In this document: positions 60,966 to 64,000 of the stretch, in pieces | Layout of the letters: every line of letters starts with the position of its first letter | Numbering within the stretch: the stretch's first letter is position 1 | Source: Rhizobium sp. CG5 | Lineage (GTDB): Bacteria > Pseudomonadota > Alphaproteobacteria > Rhizobiales > Rhizobiaceae | Assembly (NCBI RefSeq): GCF_023701945.1 | Contig: NZ_JABAEF010000015.1 | Coordinates: 46,130 to 110,129, forward strand | DNA length: 64,000 nucleotides | Direction of reading: 5' to 3' | Position numbers and translations under genes: made by a program | The notes under the pieces: model-generated | Seen by the model: only the letters and a program-made list of their open reading frames with translations | What the model was told of the DNA's origin: nothing | The model's database searches: none

Positions 60966-61694
60966 ATTGTATCGAGCAATAAGGGGGATCAATGCGTCAT
61001 GAGCATGTTTGCGGTGCAGCCGTGCGGCGCGGCTCGCCGCATCCCCATCACCCTGCTCGATTGCTTCTATGATTTCCGCATGCTCACCGGCCGAGTGCAG
61101 CGGCAAGGGCCGTAGGTTGAGGGTGAACATGCGGGCGCGATGCAATTGATCGGCGACGGTCCCCGCCATCCGCATGAGGCGGCTGTTTCCGCTCTCTATT
61201 ACGAGAGTCTGATGAAAATCCTCGTCGGCCACAGCCCATCGTGGAAGGTCGTTGTCGGCCAATGCCTCAATCATCCGCTTTGTGGCGGCCTTCAGAAGCT
61301 GGATGACGGGCGCGCGTTCCTCCATCGGCAGCCGGGCGAGCCGTGCCGCCGCGGCACCCTCGAGCGCGGTGATGACTTCGTAGATTTCTTCGATGTCCGC
61401 GGGAGACAGGGCGCAGATGATGATGCCCTTCTTGGGAAGTATCCGGACCAGTCCGTCTTCCTGCAGTCGCGCCATGGCTTCGTGCACCGGGGTTCGGCTC
61501 ATGCCGAGCTGACGCGCAATTTCAATTTCTGCGGCTTGGTACCCGGGGGGAAACGCATTGGAGCGTATCGCCTCCTTGATGGCGAGATAGGCGGCAGAAA
61601 CCCGACCCGAACCGTTGATGTCGGAGTTTGCTGAATTCTGTTCTGTGGCCGGATCGCGTGGCGCGGCTCCGGGAATGTCGATCGTCCTGATCAT
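60951..61694 (-). CDS. GntR-family regulator, FCD subfamily
   Basis: 247 aa. Winged helix LAIKEAIRSNAFPPGYQAAE-IEIARQLGMSRTPVHEAMAR and a C-terminal FCD domain (EIYEVITALEGAAAARLARL, DEDFHQTLVIESGNSRLMRM, SAGEHAEIIEAIEQGDGDAA). The His and Asp residues that bind a metal and the acid ligand in FCD proteins are present. It is divergent from the Bug-type gene and likely controls it through the palindrome at 61776-61787, sensing a dicarboxylate. Confidence 0.9.
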   Translation of the reverse strand: MIRTIDIPGAAPRDPATEQNSANSDINGSGRVSAAYLAIKEAIRSNAFPPGYQAAEIEIARQLGMSRTPVHEAMARLQEDGLVRILPKKGIIICALSPADIEEIYEVITALEGAAAARLARLPMEERAPVIQLLKAATKRMIEALADNDLPRWAVADEDFHQTLVIESGNSRLMRMAGTVADQLHRARMFTLNLRPLPLHSAGEHAEIIEAIEQGDGDAASRAARLHRKHAHDALIPLIARYNLRNL

Positions 61695-61775
61695 GAACTG
61701 CCTGTCGTTGTTTCAAGGCTCGTTATAGCCGCTCTCCTGGAGCTTGACAAACGGGCGCGCATCAATAAATGTAAG

Positions 61776-61787
61776 CTTGCATGCAAG
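61776..61787. promoter_or_regulatory. GntR-type operator palindrome
   Basis: cttgcatgcaag, a perfect 12-bp palindrome in the 148-bp spacer between the divergent GntR and Bug-type genes, 55 bp before the latter. Size and symmetry suit an FCD-type regulator. Confidence 0.6.
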
Positions 61788-61842
61788 ATAGCATGGAAAA
61801 GGATGTGGAGGCATCCTTCGCGATCTCAGGGAGGAAAGCGCG

Positions 61843-62811
61843 ATGAAAAAGGTACTGTTGTCCCTCACAGGTGTCCTGTTTGCCATGTCCAGCCATATGG
61901 TGCTGGCGCAGGAGAACTATCCTGATCGACCCATCACAATCGTGGTGCCTGCAGCGGCAGGTGGACCGAGTGACACCGTGGCGCGCCTGGTGGCGCAGTC
62001 GATGTCCACGACCCTTGGCCAGCAGGTGCTGATCGAAAACATGGGCGGCGCTGGCGGCTCGCTTGGTGCCGCAACAGTGGCGCAGGCGGACCCCGATGGC
62101 TACCGGTTGCTGCTCTACCATATCGGGGTGGCCACTTTCGCTGCGCTCTACCCGAACCTGACCTACAAGCCGATCGAAGACTTTTCGAGCGTCGGGCTGA
62201 TTACCGAGGTCCCGATGACGGTCGTCGGCAGGAAGGACTTCGAGCCGAAGACGTTCACCGATCTCCTCTCCTATGTGAAGGCAAACGGGCCTGCCGTCAC
62301 CTTCGGGACCGCCGGCACGGGTGCCGTTTCCGATCTCTGCGGCAGGTTGCTGCAGGACGCGCTCGGCACCAAGATCACTCTGGTCCCTTACAAGGGCATG
62401 GGCCCCGCAATGACCGATCTCATTGGAGGTCGCATCGATCTCGCCTGCGACCAGACGACCAACACCACGACCCAGATCAAGGCCGGTGAGGTTCATCCCT
62501 ATGCGGTGACAACGAAGGCGCGGATTGGCGTGCTGCCAGATCTTCCGACTGTGGAAGAGAGCGGCCTGCAAGGGTTCGAGCTCAGTGCCTGGCATGCGCT
62601 CTGGGCACCCAAGGAAACGCCTGAAGCCATCCGCAGCAAGCTTGCGGAAGCGTTGCGCGCCGCACTCAAGGATCCGGTCGTGATCGAGCGTTTTGCGAGC
62701 CTTGGAACCGCACCGGTATCGGAAGATCTGGCGACACCGGCGGCGCTTGACCAGAAGTTCGCGTCTGAAGTCGAGCGACTGACGAAGCTGATCAGCGAAA
62801 GCGGCAAGTAA
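61843..62811 (+). CDS. Bug/TctC-family periplasmic solute-binding protein
   Basis: 322 aa, ribosome site ggaggaaag. Signal peptide up to MVLAQENYP, then the Bug family pattern: PITIVVPAAAGGPSDTVARL, GQQVLIENMGGAGGSLGAAT, YGTAGTG-like TFGTAGTGAVSDLCGRLLQD, VPYKGMGPAMTDLIGGRIDL and PTVEESGLQGFELSAWHALW. These proteins bind dicarboxylates or other acids, often for TctAB permeases; no tctAB follows here, so it may be a sensor or share a permease. Its place between two tartrate dehydrogenase genes suggests tartrate or a relative. Confidence 0.92.
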   Translation: MKKVLLSLTGVLFAMSSHMVLAQENYPDRPITIVVPAAAGGPSDTVARLVAQSMSTTLGQQVLIENMGGAGGSLGAATVAQADPDGYRLLLYHIGVATFAALYPNLTYKPIEDFSSVGLITEVPMTVVGRKDFEPKTFTDLLSYVKANGPAVTFGTAGTGAVSDLCGRLLQDALGTKITLVPYKGMGPAMTDLIGGRIDLACDQTTNTTTQIKAGEVHPYAVTTKARIGVLPDLPTVEESGLQGFELSAWHALWAPKETPEAIRSKLAEALRAALKDPVVIERFASLGTAPVSEDLATPAALDQKFASEVERLTKLISESGK

Positions 62812-62822
62812 CCTCGGTTTGG

Positions 62823-62847
62823 TCGGCGGCTGAGAATAAGCCGCCGA
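62823..62847 (+). terminator. Terminator-like hairpin after the Bug-type gene
   Basis: TCGGCGGCT-N7-AGCCGCCGA, a 9-bp G+C-rich stem 12 bases after the stop codon. No clear T-run follows; a second short hairpin, atggcc-acg-ggccat, begins at 62861. They probably separate this gene from the second ttuC. Confidence 0.55.
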
Positions 62848-62928
62848 TCCATCATTCGTCATGGCCACGGGCCATGCGTCCGGCGCTTGACCCTGAGCGC
62901 TAGCCCTTGAACAGGAGCGAACTTCCCA

Positions 62929-64000
62929 TGCGTGAATACAAGATTGCAGCGATCCCTGCGGATGGGATTGGTCCTGAGGTTATAGCTGCGGGTCTTCAGG
63001 TTCTGGAGGCGCTGGAACAGCGCAGCGGCGACTTCAAGATCCATACCGAAACCTTCGACTGGGGTTCGGACTATTACAAGAAGCACGGCGTGATGATGCC
63101 GGCCGACGGGCTGGACACGCTGAAGAAGTTCGATGCGATCTTCTTCGGTGCGGTCGGCGCCCCTGACGTTCCCGACCATATCACGCTCTGGGGCCTGCGC
63201 CTGCCGATCTGCCAGGGGTTCGACCAGTACGCCAATGTGCGCCCGACGAAGATCCTGCCCGGCATCACGCCGCCCTTGCGCAATTGCGGTCCAGGCGATC
63301 TCGACTGGGTCATCGTGCGGGAGAATTCCGAAGGCGAGTATTCCGGCCATGGCGGCCGCGCCCATAGGGGCCTTCCGGAAGAGGTCGGCACGGAAGTGGC
63401 GATCTTCACCCGCGTCGGCGTGACCCGCATTATGCGCTACGCCTTCAAGCTGGCCCAGGCGCGCCCGCGCAAACTGCTGACTGTCGTCACCAAGTCGAAC
63501 GCCCAGCGCCATGGCATGGTGATGTGGGACGAGATCGCGGCCGAAGTGGCGACGGAGTTCCCGGATGTCACCTGGGACAAGATGCTGGTTGATGCAATGA
63601 CGGTGCGCATGACGCTGAAGCCGGAGACGCTGGATACGATAGTGGCGACCAATCTGCATGCCGACATCCTGTCGGATCTGGCTGGTGCTCTCGCTGGCAG
63701 CCTCGGGGTTGCGCCGACGGCCAACATCGACCCGGAGCGCCGTTTCCCATCAATGTTTGAGCCGATCCACGGATCTGCCTTCGACATTACCGGCAAGGGT
63801 ATCGCCAACCCGATCGCCACTTTCTGGACTGCCGCGCAGATGCTCGAGCATCTCGGTGAACGCGACGCCGCCGCACGGCTGATGAGCGCCGTCGAGCGCG
63901 TGACCGAAGCGGGTATCCTGACCCCTGACGTGGGTGGCACCGCCAACACCAGCCAAGTCACCGAAGCCGTATGCAACGCAATCGCAGGATCGAATATCAT
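62929..64000 (+). CDS. ttuC: TtuC, tartrate dehydrogenase (copy 2, cut by window edge)
   Basis: The open frame runs 357 codons to the right edge, so the last few residues are not seen. Over about 1,060 bp it differs from copy 1 at only about eight bases; two change the protein, Lys to Thr at codon 64 or so and Gly to Ser near codon 317. Ribosome site AGGAG stands before the ATG in unrelated upstream sequence. It is expected to be active. What follows it (perhaps a second ttuD) lies outside. Confidence 0.93.

Noticed and set aside
1..64000. CRISPR arrays, rRNA genes and complete insertion sequences
   Set aside because: No regularly spaced direct repeats, no rRNA-like stretches and no transposase gene with an intact catalytic core and terminal repeats were seen.

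Overview
The window is a plasmid segment from a member of the Rhizobiales, most likely a Rhizobium/Agrobacterium-type repABC plasmid. The evidence is a complete repABC cassette, a quorum-sensing traI-trb conjugation operon in the pTi/rhizobial order, tra-box palindromes between the two, and alphaproteobacterial-looking codon use and families throughout. Several junctions show remnants of integrases, transposases and toxin-antitoxin genes, so the plasmid is a mosaic.

Region 1 (1-10154, minus strand) is the mating-pair-formation operon traI-trbBCDEJKLFGHI. Nearly every junction overlaps by a few bases, and trbI runs off the left edge. Region 2 (10155-14213, plus strand) is repA-repB-repC. It has two tra-box-like palindromes upstream, an antisense control RNA between repB and repC, and a 15-bp repeat in two of the rep spacers. 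Together these couple conjugation and copy number to an acyl-homoserine-lactone signal.

Region 3 (14.4-23.1 kb) is a patchwork. It holds a SnoaL/PAS/LuxR-type regulator with a tiny membrane protein, an integrase remnant beside a Phd antitoxin and a broken PemK-like toxin, an acyltransferase-3 gene, a transposase remnant, a GlsB/YeaQ-type membrane protein, and a four-gene operon Phd-VapC-second antitoxin-tyrosine recombinase. A Rhizobiales DUF1612-type DNA-binding protein gene closes it.

Region 4 (23.3-40.5 kb) is an anti-phage defence island. Ten elements read on the minus strand from 36.5 down to 23.3 kb: a Septu-like ATPase/HNH pair, a DUF2026-like protein, a DUF3800 protein, a 754-aa PD-(D/E)XK protein, Gabija GajA and GajB, a phosphoribosyltransferase/winged-helix protein, a structured RNA that looks like a retron msr-msd, and a retron-type reverse transcriptase. 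Reading the other way are an 1,100-aa SF2 helicase with a possible nuclease tail and a small phage-type winged-helix protein.

Region 5 (40.8-54.5 kb) carries two paralogous FecBCD-type ABC importers. Each is coupled to a small FmdE-like protein, and one is also coupled to a tandem glutamine-amidotransferase-like protein. The second importer runs straight into the carbon-phosphorus lyase core genes phnGHIJKL, with overlapping reading frames. A siderophore/metal-type importer taking the place usually held by the phosphonate importer phnCDE is the most unusual metabolic arrangement here.

Region 6 (54.8-64 kb) is a tartrate-utilisation cluster like ttuABCDE of Agrobacterium vitis: LysR regulator, MFS transporter, tartrate dehydrogenase, glycerate kinase/hydroxypyruvate reductase and pyruvate kinase. 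It is followed by a GntR regulator, a Bug-type solute-binding protein and a second, almost identical tartrate dehydrogenase gene cut by the right edge.

All assignments rest on reading the sequence and on remembered family features. No database search was run.
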